From contig NZ_JAIQUM010000009.1 in the NCBI RefSeq assembly GCF_020075705.1, positions 1 through 64,000 on the forward strand: a stretch of 64,000 nt of DNA, written 5' to 3'. The stretch's first letter is position 1. Every line of letters starts with the position of its first letter. Below are positions 50,064 through 60,691 of this stretch, one piece after another. Under the pieces are notes generated by a model. That model saw only the letters and a program-made list of their open reading frames with translations, did not search any database and had not been told where the DNA came from. The position numbers were made by a program, and so were the translations under genes. The stretch is from Metabacillus rhizolycopersici (GTDB taxonomy: Bacteria; Bacillota; Bacilli; Bacillales; Bacillaceae).

Positions 50064-50966
50064 ATGAGCGTATTTATTAATAAAGATACGAAAGTTATCG
50101 TACAAGGGATTACTGGTTCAACAGCACTTTTCCATACGAAACAAATGTTAGAATACGGTACAAAAATTGTTGGTGGTGTAACTCCTGGTAAAGGTGGCAC
50201 AGAAGCAAGCGGTGTACCTGTTTTCAATACAGTTCAAGAAGCAGTTCAAACTACTGGTGCAACGGCATCTGTTATTTATGTGCCTGCTCCTTTCGCTGCT
50301 GATGCAATAATGGAAGGAGTAGACGCCGAATTAGATTTAGTTATTTGTATCACAGAGCATATTCCTGTTTTAGATATGGTAAAAGTTAAACGTTATATGG
50401 AAGGCAAAAAGACTCGTTTAGTCGGTCCAAACTGCCCGGGTGTAATTACGGCAGACGAATGTAAGATTGGAATTATGCCAGGATATATTCACAAAAAAGG
50501 TCATGTTGGTGTTGTCTCTCGTTCTGGAACACTTACATATGAAGCTGTTCACCAATTATCAGAAGCTGGTATTGGGCAAACAACTGCTGTAGGTATTGGT
50601 GGAGATCCAGTTAACGGAACTAACTTTATCGATGTTCTAAAAGCTTTCAATGAAGATGAGGATACTTATGCAGTTATCATGATTGGAGAAATTGGTGGTA
50701 CTGCTGAAGAAGAAGCTGCAGAATGGGTAAAAGCGAATATGACGAAACCTGTTGTTGGTTTTATCGGTGGTCAAACTGCACCTCCAGGAAAGCGTATGGG
50801 CCACGCAGGCGCAATTATATCTGGTGGAAAGGGTACTGCTGAAGAAAAGATTAAAACGATGAACCAGTGTGGAATTAAAGTGGCTGAAACGCCATCAGTA
50901 ATGGGTGAAACACTTCTTTCAGTACTGAAAGAAAAAGGCTTATATGAAAAATGCAAAACGCATTGA
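50064..50966 (+). CDS. sucD: Succinyl-CoA synthetase alpha subunit
   Basis: A 300-residue subunit with CoA-binding Rossmann part ([20 protein letters not shown]) and the phosphorylated active His247 in [25 protein letters not shown]-like motif [10 protein letters not shown] is present. 18 bp after sucC. Confidence 0.97.
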   Translation: MSVFINKDTKVIVQGITGSTALFHTKQMLEYGTKIVGGVTPGKGGTEASGVPVFNTVQEAVQTTGATASVIYVPAPFAADAIMEGVDAELDLVICITEHIPVLDMVKVKRYMEGKKTRLVGPNCPGVITADECKIGIMPGYIHKKGHVGVVSRSGTLTYEAVHQLSEAGIGQTTAVGIGGDPVNGTNFIDVLKAFNEDEDTYAVIMIGEIGGTAEEEAAEWVKANMTKPVVGFIGGQTAPPGKRMGHAGAIISGGKGTAEEKIKTMNQCGIKVAETPSVMGETLLSVLKEKGLYEKCKTH

Positions 50967-50979
50967 TATGATGTTTATG

Positions 50980-51009
50980 AAGGGGCAGGCTCTTGTCTGT
51001 TCCTTTTTC
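50980..51009 (+). terminator. Terminator after sucD
   Basis: AAGGGGCAGGC pairs with GTCTGTTCCTTTTT using G-U pairs, around TCTT. Confidence 0.75.
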
Positions 51010-51016
51010 TTATAAA

Positions 51017-51111
51017 GATAAGAAAGTATAAATTTTTTGACGTAGTTTTCGTGTCCATCGCAAGCGTCTTATGCTTTTCGGGGCTGAACAAGGCGCTTGC
51101 GCTTTTCTTAT
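51017..51111 (+). repeat. Dispersed hairpin repeat, compact copy after sucD
   Basis: 95 bp from GATAAGAAAGTATAAATTTT to GGCGCTTGCGCTTTTCTTAT. The left 35 bases match those at 39615 and the reversed 2240 end nearly base for base. The inner variable stem is absent; CGCAAGCG pairs with CGCTTGCG. Oriented with the T-tract downstream of sucD. Confidence 0.88.
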
Positions 51112-51205
51112 GTAGTTGACACAGATTTAATGGTCATATAAAAAGAATAAGTGAAGCAATCAGTAGAATGCAAGAAATTTAGAATATCAATAAAAGGAGG
51201 AAAAT

Positions 51206-52102
51206 ATGGATATTGTGACAAAAAGACTATTTTTATTATCACATTGTCGAAATATGAGTAATCAATTACTTTACAAGCTTCTACAAGTTGATCCAACATT
51301 AAATATTATTCATATGCTTAAAGATTACGAATGGGAATTGTATTTTAACCTTTCAAGAGAAAAGGTTAAAACGATGAAGCAAGAGCTTAATTCATTTCAT
51401 TTTGAATCACTTTATCAAAAATATAACGAACAAAACATTTTATTTGTAGCAATTTATGACGAGAAATATCCGCGTCTATTAAAAGAAATACCTGACCCTC
51501 CACCACTATTATATTATAAAGGTGACATTAGCTTAGCGCAGCACCGTCAATTAATTAGCGTTGTAGGAACAAGGTACCCTACGCAATATGGTAAATCTGC
51601 CCTTGAACATCTTTTGAAGCCTCTAATAAGGGAAAACTGGATAATAGTAAGTGGGATGGCTAAAGGTATTGATACGTTAGCGCACGAATCAGCTATTTTG
51701 CATAATGGAAAAACAATTGCTGTTATTGCAGGTGGATTATTTCATATATATCCAAAACAGAATATTTCTTTAGCGAATAAAATGATGGCCTCTCATCTCA
51801 TTCTTTCTGAACATCCCCCAACAACACCTCCTCAGAAATGGCATTTTCCTATGAGGAATAGAATAATTAGTGGATTATCGGTCGGTACAATTATTATACA
51901 AGCAAAGAAAAGAAGTGGATCATTAATCACAGCAAACCAAGCCCTAGAGCAAAATCGAGAGGTTTTTGCTGTACCTGGTTCTATATTTGATGAACATAGT
52001 TCCGGTACAAATGAATTAATCCAAAGTGGTGCAAAATTAGTTCAAGATGGCACACATATTATGGAAGAATTCCGTTATAAAGAAAACGGTCTGACAAGAT
52101 GA
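51206..52102 (+). CDS. dprA: DNA processing protein DprA
   Basis: A 298-residue RecA loader that protects incoming single-stranded DNA during transformation. The Rossmann-like core has VVGTRYPTQYGK, GMAKGIDTLAHESAI, FPMRNRIISGLS and AKKRSGSLITANQALEQ. An N-terminal SAM-like part precedes it. A C-terminal winged helix is not evident, as in B. subtilis (297). Ribosome site AAAGGAGG. Confidence 0.95.
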   Translation: MDIVTKRLFLLSHCRNMSNQLLYKLLQVDPTLNIIHMLKDYEWELYFNLSREKVKTMKQELNSFHFESLYQKYNEQNILFVAIYDEKYPRLLKEIPDPPPLLYYKGDISLAQHRQLISVVGTRYPTQYGKSALEHLLKPLIRENWIIVSGMAKGIDTLAHESAILHNGKTIAVIAGGLFHIYPKQNISLANKMMASHLILSEHPPTTPPQKWHFPMRNRIISGLSVGTIIIQAKKRSGSLITANQALEQNREVFAVPGSIFDEHSSGTNELIQSGAKLVQDGTHIMEEFRYKENGLTR

Positions 52103-52737
52103 AACCACTATTTAAATAGAAGGAAAAATTAACATAAATTATCTCATATTTAACGAGAGTAAAACCTTCTATCTCTAGATATAAGAGAAATAAAAAGGAT
52201 GGGAGATGACTGTTCGTTTAGGTCCGATCGCCATCTCATTCAAATACCAATCATCCAGTTAATTAAATATAAAAAGCACAAAAATTGTCATTTAAGTGAA
52301 AATATTCATGTTCTTTCTTGCTAATTTAGGATATGATAAACGTAATTTATTTATTTCTGTTTGACAAAACGTGTAGGAATATTTAATAATAGTGGAGATT
52401 TATAATGTTTTACCATATTTATTGGGGTTTACCTGCTACTTGGTAGAACTAAACGTACATATATAGACAGTAAATCGTAAATACAGCTTACTAAGTCAAA
52501 CAAGATGTTACTGTAAATAATATGCAAAACGTTCTATTTCCGCTTTGTTGGAAATAAAACATCATTTTTGAAGGTAGTTTCCTTAATAGATTCCTTCGAT
52601 TACTCTTCTTATCGTATAAGGTTCATACCAACCATTATGATCGAAAAGTGATCATTCCCAAACATATAACCTTTCAATAGATAAAAGATAATAAAAGAAA
52701 TATAAAGAGAGAATACCTCTTAAGGAGGACAAAAGGA
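52103..52737. other. 635-bp intergenic region between dprA and topA
   Basis: The longest gene-free stretch. It holds GGGAGATGAC ... CGCCATCTC (about 52201-52238), a weak hairpin without T-tract, and the promoter at 52361-52389. No frame over 40 codons with a ribosome site and no repeat seen elsewhere in the window is visible. The 350 nt between the promoter and topA remain unexplained. Confidence 0.6.
52361..52389 (+). promoter_or_regulatory. Strong sigma-A promoter upstream of topA
   Basis: Perfect TTGACA (52361-52366), 17-bp spacer, TAATAA (52384-52389). Transcription would start near 52396, leaving a 340-nt leader before topA or making a separate small RNA. A small hairpin CTAC-TTG-GTAG lies at 52435-52445. 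Confidence 0.65.
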
Positions 52738-54813
52738 ATGTCGGACTATTTAGTCATTGTTGAATCACCTGCAAAAGCAAAAACAATTGAACGTTATTTA
52801 GGAAAAAAATATAAAGTTAAGGCCTCGATGGGACATATTAGGGATTTACCTAAAAGCCAAATTGGGGTAGACGTTGAACATAATTTTGAGCCAAAGTATA
52901 TTACAATTAGAGGAAAAGGGTCGGTACTGAAGGAATTAAAAACGGCTGCCAAAAAGGCCAAAAAGATTTATCTTGCAGCTGACCCTGATCGCGAAGGGGA
53001 AGCGATTGCATGGCATTTGGCTCACAGTCTTGATGTAGATATAAACTCTGATTGTCGAGTTGTATTTAACGAAATTACTAAGGATGCAATACAAGAGTCA
53101 TTTAAGCATCCAAGGTCGATTAACATGGATCTTGTGGATGCCCAACAGGCTAGACGTGTCTTAGATAGACTTGTAGGCTACAAAATTAGCCCGATTCTAT
53201 GGAAAAAGGTTAAAAAGGGTCTAAGCGCTGGACGAGTACAGTCTGTTGCAGTGCGGTTAATTATCGACCGTGAAAAAGAGATAAAAGCATTTATTCCTGA
53301 AGAATATTGGTCAATTGAAGGCCAATTTTTAAAGGGACAAAAGGAGTTTGAAGCATCTTTTTATGGTGTTAATGGCGAGAAAAAAGAGTTAACCTCAGAA
53401 TCTGATGTGAAAGCTATTTTAGAAGTTATTGAGGGAAATAAATTTACCGTTAATAAAGTGACAAAAAGAGAACGAAAAAGAAATCCGGCCGTGCCATTTA
53501 CAACATCGACCTTACAACAGGAGGCTGCTCGTAAGTTAAACTTTAGAGCGAGGAAAACGATGATGCTTGCTCAGCAACTATATGAAGGAATTGATTTAGG
53601 TAAAGACGGTACGGTTGGATTAATCACTTATATGAGAACAGACTCTACGAGAATATCCGAAACTGCTCAGAGTGAAGCCGCGGGGTACATAGATACTAAA
53701 TACGGTAAAGAATTCCTTGGTACACAAGCCAAAGTAGTAAAGAAAAACACAAATACTCAAGATGCCCATGAAGCGATTCGTCCAACATCAACCTTACGTG
53801 AACCTTCAGCGCTAAAAGAGTTTTTAAGTCGAGATCAACTTAGATTGTATAAGCTTATTTGGGAGCGTTTCGTTGCTAGCCAAATGGCATCTGCGATTTT
53901 AGATACAATGAGTGTTGATTTGTTGAACAACGGTGTCATGTTTAGAGCAACTGGTTCAAAAATTAAGTTTCCTGGTTTCATGAAAGTATATGTCGAAGGA
54001 AATGATGATCAAATCGAAGAGAAAGACCGATTACTTCCGGATTTAAACGAAGGTGATGAGATTTTTTCGAAAGATATTGAACCAGCTCAGCATTTTACAC
54101 AGCCACCACCCCGGTATACAGAGGCACGCTTAGTAAAAACACTTGAGGAGCTTGGGATTGGTCGTCCTTCAACATATGCTCCAACACTTGACACTATTCA
54201 AAAAAGAGGCTATGTGTCACTTGATAATAAACGTTTTGTTCCAACTGAACTTGGAGAAATAGTGTTAGAACTTATTTTGGAATTTTTCCACGAAATCATC
54301 AATGTCGAGTTCACTGCGAATATGGAAAATAGTCTTGATGGAGTTGAAGAAGGTCAGATTGAATGGATTAAAATAATTGATGATTTTTACAAGGATTTTT
54401 CACCGCGCTTAGAAAAGGCAGAAAATGAAATGGAAAAAATCGAAATTAAAGATGAACCTGCGGGCGTCGATTGCGAAGAATGTGGCAATCCAATGGTTTA
54501 TAAAATGGGTAGATACGGGAAATTCATGGCATGTTCAAATTTTCCAGATTGTCGAAACACAAAACCGATCGTAAAAGAAATCGGTGTGAAATGCCCAAGT
54601 TGTGAAGAAGGTTCCATCGTTGAGCGAAAATCAAAAAAACGCAGAATCTTCTATGGCTGTAATCAATATCCAGAATGTGAATTTCTGTCCTGGGATAAAC
54701 CGATTGCAAGAAACTGTCCAAAATGCGACAATATGTTAGTTGAGAAAAAACTGAAAAAAGGTATTCAGGTTCAATGTATGGAATGTGATTATAAAGAAGA
54801 ACAACAAAAGTAG
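52738..54813 (+). CDS. topA: DNA topoisomerase I
   Basis: A 691-residue type IA topoisomerase that relaxes negative supercoils. Toprim domain at the start ([30 protein letters not shown]), active Tyr298 in [11 protein letters not shown], and three C-terminal C4 zinc fingers ([41 protein letters not shown]). Length equals B. subtilis TopA (691). Ribosome site AAGGAGG. Terminator directly after the stop. Confidence 0.97.
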   Translation: MSDYLVIVESPAKAKTIERYLGKKYKVKASMGHIRDLPKSQIGVDVEHNFEPKYITIRGKGSVLKELKTAAKKAKKIYLAADPDREGEAIAWHLAHSLDVDINSDCRVVFNEITKDAIQESFKHPRSINMDLVDAQQARRVLDRLVGYKISPILWKKVKKGLSAGRVQSVAVRLIIDREKEIKAFIPEEYWSIEGQFLKGQKEFEASFYGVNGEKKELTSESDVKAILEVIEGNKFTVNKVTKRERKRNPAVPFTTSTLQQEAARKLNFRARKTMMLAQQLYEGIDLGKDGTVGLITYMRTDSTRISETAQSEAAGYIDTKYGKEFLGTQAKVVKKNTNTQDAHEAIRPTSTLREPSALKEFLSRDQLRLYKLIWERFVASQMASAILDTMSVDLLNNGVMFRATGSKIKFPGFMKVYVEGNDDQIEEKDRLLPDLNEGDEIFSKDIEPAQHFTQPPPRYTEARLVKTLEELGIGRPSTYAPTLDTIQKRGYVSLDNKRFVPTELGEIVLELILEFFHEIINVEFTANMENSLDGVEEGQIEWIKIIDDFYKDFSPRLEKAENEMEKIEIKDEPAGVDCEECGNPMVYKMGRYGKFMACSNFPDCRNTKPIVKEIGVKCPSCEEGSIVERKSKKRRIFYGCNQYPECEFLSWDKPIARNCPKCDNMLVEKKLKKGIQVQCMECDYKEEQQK

Positions 54814-54841
54814 GTGAGCGGCTTTTAGCTCACCTCTTTTA
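54812..54841 (+). terminator. Terminator after topA
   Basis: AGGTGAGC and GCTCACCT form a perfect 8-bp stem around GGCTTTTA, overlapping the stop codon, followed by CTTTT. Confidence 0.88.
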
Positions 54842-54969
54842 AGTGGGGTGATTTCCTGGTATTTTGTAGAAATATTGGGAAATAAATAAAAGTAGTAAAG
54901 TTGATGATATGGTCTAAGAAGAGAAGTCAGATGTCTGATCAGAATGAATCGACGGCAAGCCGAGTTTCT

Positions 54970-55110
54970 TTATCCCGCATTAACGGGCAGTAATACCCCC
55001 ACCTCTGAGCTTGAGTAATCAAAGAAGCAATGCTAGGGGATAGCTGCCCGTAAAAGCTAAGGTAAGTCTCGCTAACCATCAGTGGGGGATAAAGAACCCC
55101 CACTGATGGA
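54970..55110. repeat. Second palindromic repeat family, best copy
   Basis: CCCG-CATTAA-CGGG (54974-54987) overlaps CGGGCAG (54984-54990), which pairs with CTGCCCG (55044-55050) around CCCCCACCTC ... GCTAGGGGATAG. A second, perfect 13-bp hairpin CCATCAGTGGGGG (55076-55088) / CCCCCACTGATGG (55097-55109) follows, flanked on both sides by AAGTCTCGCT (55064 and 55111). It fills the 380-bp gap between topA and trmFO. Related words occur at 2050, 13160 and 25711. Confidence 0.75.
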
Positions 55111-55193
55111 AGTCTCGCTTTATAAACTTCTATGTTCCATATAGAGAAACAGCATGAAATGCCTTAATTAGATTAGTTGATGGAGGATAATAA

Positions 55194-56504
55194 ATGAATC
55201 AAAATTTAGTAGTAAACGTAATAGGAGCTGGCTTAGCAGGAAGTGAAGCAGCATGGCAATTAGCTAAGAGAGGTATTCAGGTTCGATTATACGAGATGAG
55301 ACCTGTTAAACAAACTCCAGCACATCATACTGACAAATTTGCAGAGTTAGTTTGCAGTAATTCTTTAAGAGCAAATACGTTAACAAATGCCGTTGGTGTG
55401 TTAAAAGAAGAAATGAGAATCCTTGATTCAGTAATTATAAAAGCGGCTGATGAATGTGCAGTTCCTGCGGGTGGAGCTCTAGCGGTAGATCGTCATGAAT
55501 TTGCTGCAAAAGTAACTGAACTTGTGAAAAATCACCCAAATGTGACGGTTATAAATGAAGAAGTTGGTGAGATTCCAAGCGGCCCAACAATCATATCGAC
55601 AGGTCCACTAACATCTAAGAACCTTTCAGATCAATTAAAAACCTTAACTGGTGAGAAGTATTTATATTTCTATGATGCTGCTGCACCGATTATTGAAAAA
55701 GATAGCATTGATATGGACAAGGTGTATTTAAAATCCCGTTATGACAAAGGGGAAGCGGCATACTTAAATTGCCCGATGACAGAAGAAGAATTTAATCGTT
55801 TTTATGATGCGTTAATCGCTGCTGAAACTGTTCCTTTAAAAGAATTTGAAAAGGAAATATTCTTTGAAGGCTGCATGCCAATCGAAGTGATGGCCGCAAG
55901 GGGAAGAAAAACGATGTTATTCGGACCGCTAAAACCGGTTGGATTAGAAGATCCTAAAACAGGGAAAAGACCATATGCCGTTATCCAGCTACGTCAGGAT
56001 GATGCAGCTGGTACATTATATAATATTGTAGGTTTTCAAACTCACCTGAAATGGGGACCACAAAAAGAAGTACTATCTTTAATTCCAGGTTTAGAAAATG
56101 CCGAGATTGTTCGTTACGGCGTTATGCATCGGAATACCTTTATTAACTCGCCGAGATTGTTAAAATCAACATATCAATACAAAGATAGAGAAGATTTATT
56201 TTTTGCAGGACAAATGACAGGTGTTGAAGGATATGTTGAATCTGCTGCTTCAGGACTTGTAGCTGGAATAAATGCAGCTCATCTCGTTTTAGGGAAAGAC
56301 TTAATTGAATTTCCAAATGAAACAGCGATTGGAAGTATGGCAAAATATATAACTACAACGAACGCTGATAATTTCCAACCAATGAATGCAAACTTCGGTA
56401 TTTTTGCAGAATTACCTGAACGGATAAGAAATAAAAAGGAACGAAATGAAATGCACGCAACGCGAGCATTGGAAAAAATTCAAAAAATTTCGAAAAATAT
56501 ATAG
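55194..56504 (+). CDS. trmFO: tRNA m5U54 methyltransferase TrmFO (folate/FAD-dependent)
   Basis: A 436-residue flavoprotein that makes ribothymidine at tRNA position 54 using methylene-THF. FAD loop [19 protein letters not shown] at the N-terminus; conserved [12 protein letters not shown] and [15 protein letters not shown] with the catalytic Cys; C-terminal [19 protein letters not shown]. Earlier called Gid. Ribosome site TGGAGG. It starts the trmFO-xerC-hslVU-codY run. Confidence 0.97.
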   Translation: MNQNLVVNVIGAGLAGSEAAWQLAKRGIQVRLYEMRPVKQTPAHHTDKFAELVCSNSLRANTLTNAVGVLKEEMRILDSVIIKAADECAVPAGGALAVDRHEFAAKVTELVKNHPNVTVINEEVGEIPSGPTIISTGPLTSKNLSDQLKTLTGEKYLYFYDAAAPIIEKDSIDMDKVYLKSRYDKGEAAYLNCPMTEEEFNRFYDALIAAETVPLKEFEKEIFFEGCMPIEVMAARGRKTMLFGPLKPVGLEDPKTGKRPYAVIQLRQDDAAGTLYNIVGFQTHLKWGPQKEVLSLIPGLENAEIVRYGVMHRNTFINSPRLLKSTYQYKDREDLFFAGQMTGVEGYVESAASGLVAGINAAHLVLGKDLIEFPNETAIGSMAKYITTTNADNFQPMNANFGIFAELPERIRNKKERNEMHATRALEKIQKISKNI

Positions 56505-56567
56505 AAATAATTTGCAGGGGTTACTAGAGTTGTGATAACATTTAGTAGCCCTTGTGAGGTGTTTAAA

Positions 56568-57476
56568 ATGGATAATGTTAAGATTTATTTAAATTTCTTC
56601 GTTGAATATTTACAAATCGAGAAAAATTATTCACAATATACAATTGTGAGTTATGTCGCAGATATTGAGGATCTTTTTTCCTTCATGAAAGAACAAGCGA
56701 TTATACATCTAGAAGAAATAACCTATAATGATACACGTTTATATTTAACGGAGTTACATAAAAGAGAGTATTCTAGAAAAACAATATCAAGGAAAGTATC
56801 TTCCTTAAGAAGCTTTTTTAAATTTCTTGTTAGAGAAGAAAAGCTAAGCGAAAATCCTTTTTCATTAGTGTCATTACCAAAGAGAGAACAGAAAATCCCG
56901 CAATTTCTCTACGAAGAAGAAATTGAACAGTTGTTCTCAATCTCAGATTGTACCAATCCGTTAGGGCAAAGAAATCAGGCGTTAATTGAGGTTCTTTATG
57001 GAACGGGAATTCGTGTTAGCGAGTGTTGTAATATACAACTATCAGATATTGATTTGTATATCGGAACCGTTCTTGTACATGGGAAGGGTGGCAAACAAAG
57101 GTATGTTCCATTTGGAAGTTATGCCCACGATGCAATTGAAATATATATAAATGATGGCAGAAAATCGCTACTAAATAAATTGAGCAAGCAAGACCAACAT
57201 TCTTATTTATTTGTCAATCATCGAGGAAGCCATTTGACAGACCGTGGTGTTAGACACGTATTAAATGAATTGATAAAAAAAGCATCCTTAACTTTACATA
57301 TACACCCTCATATGTTTAGGCATACATTTGCAACGCATTTATTAAATGAAGGCGCAGATATGAGAAGTGTTCAAGAGCTATTGGGGCATTCGCATTTATC
57401 ATCAACTCAAGTGTACACCCATGTAACGAAAGAGCATTTAAAAAAGATATATCTGTCCCATCATCCTCGAGCTTAA
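56568..57476 (+). CDS. xerC: Tyrosine recombinase XerC (CodV)
   Basis: A 302-residue site-specific recombinase for resolving chromosome dimers. N-terminal SAM-like core-binding domain (about 5-90), then the catalytic domain with YGTGIRVSE (Arg), GKGGKQRYVPF (Lys), HMFRHTFATHLL (His-x-x-Arg), LGHSHLSSTQVYTHV (His and Tyr nucleophile). The start at 56568 follows GTGAGGTG; the frame opens at 56532, but that stretch has no match. Confidence 0.95.
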   Translation: MDNVKIYLNFFVEYLQIEKNYSQYTIVSYVADIEDLFSFMKEQAIIHLEEITYNDTRLYLTELHKREYSRKTISRKVSSLRSFFKFLVREEKLSENPFSLVSLPKREQKIPQFLYEEEIEQLFSISDCTNPLGQRNQALIEVLYGTGIRVSECCNIQLSDIDLYIGTVLVHGKGGKQRYVPFGSYAHDAIEIYINDGRKSLLNKLSKQDQHSYLFVNHRGSHLTDRGVRHVLNELIKKASLTLHIHPHMFRHTFATHLLNEGADMRSVQELLGHSHLSSTQVYTHVTKEHLKKIYLSHHPRA

Positions 57477-57500
57477 AAGCAAATACAAGGAGGTAGTAAA

Positions 57501-58043
57501 ATGTCTCAATTTCATGCAACAACAATATTTGCTATTCAACATAATGGCAAGGCGGCAATGGCTGGCGATGGTCAAGTAACTTTTGGAAATGCAGTGGTGA
57601 TGAAACATACCGCTAAGAAGGTGCGAAAAATTTTTAACGGGAAAGTAATTGCTGGCTTTGCTGGATCAGTTGCAGATGCTTTTACATTATTTGAGCTTTT
57701 TGAGAGTAGACTTGAAGAGTATAATGGTAATTTGCAACGTGCAGCTGTTGAACTAGCGAAAGAATGGCGTAGTGATAAAGTGTTAAGAAGGCTTGAAGCA
57801 ATGCTAATCGTTATGAATGAAGAGCATCTATTACTTGTTTCTGGAACTGGTGAAGTTATTGAACCAGATGATGGCATTTTAGCAATTGGATCTGGCGGAA
57901 ACTATGCCTTATCAGCTGGAAGAGCTTTGAAACGTTATGCGGGAGACAACTTAGCTGCAAAAGATATTGCTGAAGGAGCATTGACAATTGCAGGGGAAAT
58001 TTGTGTGTATACCAATCAAAATATCATTGTCGAAGAACTTTAA
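57501..58043 (+). CDS. hslV: HslV/ClpQ protease subunit with N-terminal Ser
   Basis: A 180-residue proteasome-like peptidase that works with HslU. The N-terminus reads [16 protein letters not shown]. Most HslV proteins begin with Met then the catalytic Thr (TTIV); here, as in B. subtilis ClpQ (CodW), five residues come first and Ser2 becomes N-terminal after Met removal. [22 protein letters not shown] and [14 protein letters not shown] are typical. Ribosome site AAGGAGG, 24 bp after xerC. Confidence 0.96.
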   Translation: MSQFHATTIFAIQHNGKAAMAGDGQVTFGNAVVMKHTAKKVRKIFNGKVIAGFAGSVADAFTLFELFESRLEEYNGNLQRAAVELAKEWRSDKVLRRLEAMLIVMNEEHLLLVSGTGEVIEPDDGILAIGSGGNYALSAGRALKRYAGDNLAAKDIAEGALTIAGEICVYTNQNIIVEEL

Positions 58044-58060
58044 TAAGGGAGGCAAATAGG

Positions 58061-59461
58061 TTGAATAAACAATTGACACCAAAACAAATTGTTGAACGAT
58101 TAGATCAATATATTATAGGACAAAAGGATGCAAAGAAAGCAGTAGCAGTAGCACTCAGAAATCGCTATCGAAGAAGTTTATTAAATGAGAAACTACGTGA
58201 AGAGATTGTTCCTAAAAATATTTTAATGATCGGACCTACAGGTGTTGGGAAAACAGAGATAGCAAGAAGAATTGCTAAGCTTGTTCGCGCACCGTTTATT
58301 AAAGTTGAGGCAACGAAATTTACAGAGGTTGGATACGTAGGCAGAGATGTTGAATCAATGGTACGTGATTTAGCTGAAACGGCAGTTCGTTTAGTGAAAG
58401 AAGAAAAAATATCTGATGTAACCGGGCTTGCAGAAGAAAATGCGAATAAACGTTTAATTGAGCTCCTAGTACCAGGGAAAAAGAAACAAACCACTGTGAA
58501 AAATCCGTTAGAAATGTTATTTGGTGGTGTAGGGAATCAATCCCAGGAGTCAGAAGAAAGTGTGAATGAAGAATCCACAGTTCAAGAAAAACGCCGACGC
58601 ATTTCACACCAGTTAGCGTTAGGAGAGTTAGAAGATCACTATGTAACGATTGAGGTTGAAGAGCAACAGGCATCGATGTTTGATATGCTTCAAGGCTCAG
58701 GTATGGAGCAAATGGGAATGAATATGCAGGATGCCTTAGGAAGCTTTATGCCAAAGAAAAAGAAAAGACGTAAACTCACAGTAAGAGAAGCTAGAAAAGT
58801 ATTAACAAATGAAGAAGCGAGTAAATTAATTGATATGGATGAGGTTACTCAAGAAGCAATCATTCGTGCTGAACAAACAGGAATCATCTTTATTGATGAG
58901 ATTGATAAAATTGCAGGGAAATCGAAAGGTGGATCTGCTGACGTCTCTAGAGAAGGTGTTCAGCGTGACATCCTACCAATTGTTGAAGGTTCAACGGTTG
59001 TAACGAAGTATGGGGCTGTAAAAACAGATCATGTACTTTTTATTGCTGCCGGTGCTTTTCATATTGCAAAGCCATCAGATTTAATTCCAGAGCTTCAGGG
59101 GCGTTTTCCAATTCGCGTAGAACTAACGAAACTTAGTATTGAAGATTTTGTGAAAATTTTAGTAGAGCCTGATAATGCTTTATTAAAGCAATATCAAGCT
59201 TTAATTGAGACTGAAGGTATAGAATTGGAATTTTCTGACGATGCTATATATAAAATCGCCGAAATTGCATTTGAAGTAAATCAGGATACTGATAATATTG
59301 GTGCTAGAAGGTTACATACAATACTAGAACGACTATTAGAAGACCTTTCCTTTGAAGCGCCAGATATAAATTTAGAAAAAATCATCATTACACCTCAATA
59401 TGTTGAAGATAAGCTTGGGAAAATATCAAAAAACAAAGATCTAAGTCAATTTATATTATAA
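58061..59461 (+). CDS. hslU: HslU/ClpY unfoldase ATPase
   Basis: A 466-residue AAA+ unfoldase feeding Hsl[21 protein letters not shown] start, Walker [14 protein letters not shown] near 57-70, an inserted I domain (about 110-250, charged), Walker [12 protein letters not shown], and C-terminal LEDLSFEAP; the extreme C-terminus LSQFIL should dock into HslV. TTG start at 58061 has AAGGGAGG upstream; the frame extends back into hslV without similarity. Confidence 0.96.
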   Translation: MNKQLTPKQIVERLDQYIIGQKDAKKAVAVALRNRYRRSLLNEKLREEIVPKNILMIGPTGVGKTEIARRIAKLVRAPFIKVEATKFTEVGYVGRDVESMVRDLAETAVRLVKEEKISDVTGLAEENANKRLIELLVPGKKKQTTVKNPLEMLFGGVGNQSQESEESVNEESTVQEKRRRISHQLALGELEDHYVTIEVEEQQASMFDMLQGSGMEQMGMNMQDALGSFMPKKKKRRKLTVREARKVLTNEEASKLIDMDEVTQEAIIRAEQTGIIFIDEIDKIAGKSKGGSADVSREGVQRDILPIVEGSTVVTKYGAVKTDHVLFIAAGAFHIAKPSDLIPELQGRFPIRVELTKLSIEDFVKILVEPDNALLKQYQALIETEGIELEFSDDAIYKIAEIAFEVNQDTDNIGARRLHTILERLLEDLSFEAPDINLEKIIITPQYVEDKLGKISKNKDLSQFIL

Positions 59462-59491
59462 TAATTTAATATGCTACAGGAGGAACTAAAC

Positions 59492-60271
59492 ATGCCATTA
59501 TTACAAAAGACACGCAAAATTAATGCGATGCTCCAAAGAGCGGCAGGTAAACCAGTAAATTTCAACGAAATGGCTGAAACGTTAAGTGAGGTTATCACAG
59601 CGAATATTTTCGTCGTTAGCCGTAGGGGGAAACTACTAGGATTTGCGATCAATAATAGAATAGAAAGCGATCGAATGAAACAAATGCTAGAAGATCGTCA
59701 ATTTCCAGAAGAATATACAAAAAATCTATTCAATATCACTGAAACATCACCAAACATTGATTTTGAAAGTGAATATACTGCATTTCCAGTGGAAAATCCT
59801 GAATTATTCAAAAATGGATTAACAACAATCGTACCGATTATTGGTGGGGGAGAACGTCTCGGAACGTTAATTTTAGCAAGAGTAGAAGAACAATTTGAAG
59901 ATGAGGATTTAATTCTTGCTGAATACGGTGCAACAGTTGTAGGTATGGAAATTCTACGTGAAAAGGCAGATGAAATTGAAGAGGAAGCTCGAAGTAAAGC
60001 TGTCGTACAAATGGCAATTAGCTCACTATCATATAGTGAATTAGAAGCGATAGAGCATATCTTTGAGGAACTAAATGGTAATGAAGGTTTATTAGTTGCA
60101 AGTAAAATTGCAGATCGTGTAGGGATTACTCGTTCCGTTATTGTTAACGCACTTCGTAAACTTGAAAGTGCTGGTGTAATCGAATCACGCTCATTAGGAA
60201 TGAAAGGAACATATATTAAAGTTTTAAATAACAAATTCCTTTTAGAGCTAGAAAAGTTAAAAACGAAATAA
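59492..60271 (+). CDS. codY: Global nutrient regulator CodY
   Basis: A 259-residue repressor sensing GTP and branched-chain amino acids. N-terminal GAF domain ([35 protein letters not shown]) and C-terminal winged helix ([21 protein letters not shown]). The start at 59492 follows AGGAGGAACTAA; length matches B. subtilis (259). It ends the xerC-hslVU-codY operon. A likely CodY box lies 370 bp downstream before flgB. Confidence 0.97.
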   Translation: MPLLQKTRKINAMLQRAAGKPVNFNEMAETLSEVITANIFVVSRRGKLLGFAINNRIESDRMKQMLEDRQFPEEYTKNLFNITETSPNIDFESEYTAFPVENPELFKNGLTTIVPIIGGGERLGTLILARVEEQFEDEDLILAEYGATVVGMEILREKADEIEEEARSKAVVQMAISSLSYSELEAIEHIFEELNGNEGLLVASKIADRVGITRSVIVNALRKLESAGVIESRSLGMKGTYIKVLNNKFLLELEKLKTK

Positions 60272-60275
60272 TGGT

Positions 60276-60309
60276 AAAAGGCACTTCAAGAATTCTTGAA
60301 GTGCCTTTT
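60276..60309 (+). terminator. Terminator after codY
   Basis: AAAAGGCACTTCAAGAA and TTCTTGAAGTGCCTTTT are perfect inverted halves, followed by ATTTTT. Confidence 0.95.
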
Positions 60310-60327
60310 ATTTTTATCGCTTAGCGT

Positions 60328-60490
60328 ACTATAAAATCCTTTTACTGTGGATAAGCGCACGACCTCCAGCGTAAGTGCCTAGCCCCTCTTAGTTCTAGAG
60401 CCCTTTTGTGAATTGAAGGTAAAAAAAACACTTTCTATTCAAGAGAGTCTTATGCTTGTCAGAGCTATTCAAGGCGCTTGCGATTTTGTT
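60328..60490 (+). repeat. Dispersed hairpin repeat after codY
   Basis: Left end ACTATAAAATCC and CTGTGGATAAGCGCACGACC match 13241-13277. Then CCTAGCCCCTCTTAGTTCTAG, inner stem TTGTGAATT / ATTCAAGAG (imperfect), loop GAAGGTAAAAAAAACACTTTC, and TTCAAGGCGCTTGCG. The inner loop has AAAAAAAC in place of AAAGAAC. T-tract downstream of codY. Confidence 0.8.
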
Positions 60491-60638
60491 CTTAAAATAA
60501 GTGAAAAATTAGTATGGTTTTTTTGGAAGAAAATATGTTGTTTTGATAAAAGAGATGTAGCTAAATAACTTCCTCAGTTTCATTCATATTCTAATTATTC
60601 ACACAGTGATATTAATAGGAAAATAGACCTCTTTTTTA

Positions 60639-60653
60639 GAATATGCAGAAAAT
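60639..60653 (+). promoter_or_regulatory. Candidate CodY box upstream of flgB
   Basis: AATATGCAGAAAATC matches the CodY motif AATTTTCWGAAAATT at 12 of 15 positions. CodY is known to repress the fla/che operon in B. subtilis. Confidence 0.55.
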
Positions 60654-60669
60654 CCGACTTTTTTTACAA

Positions 60670-60691
60670 AGTCTTAATAGACTTTAAGACT
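60670..60691. promoter_or_regulatory. Perfect 8-bp inverted repeat upstream of flgB
   Basis: AGTCTTAA and TTAAGACT separated by TAGACT. Operator-like; the binding protein is unknown. Confidence 0.4.

Noticed and set aside
52201..52238. Riboswitch or terminator downstream of dprA
   Set aside because: The GAGATG/CATCTC stem is short, has no T-tract and matches no riboswitch core that I recognise.
56568..57476. Phage or integron integrase
   Set aside because: A tyrosine recombinase is present, but its place between trmFO and hslV and its sequence are those of chromosomal XerC (CodV); no attachment sites or phage genes are near.
59698..60234. 178-codon minus-strand frame opposite codY
   Set aside because: Fully within codY and without similarity to any family I know.
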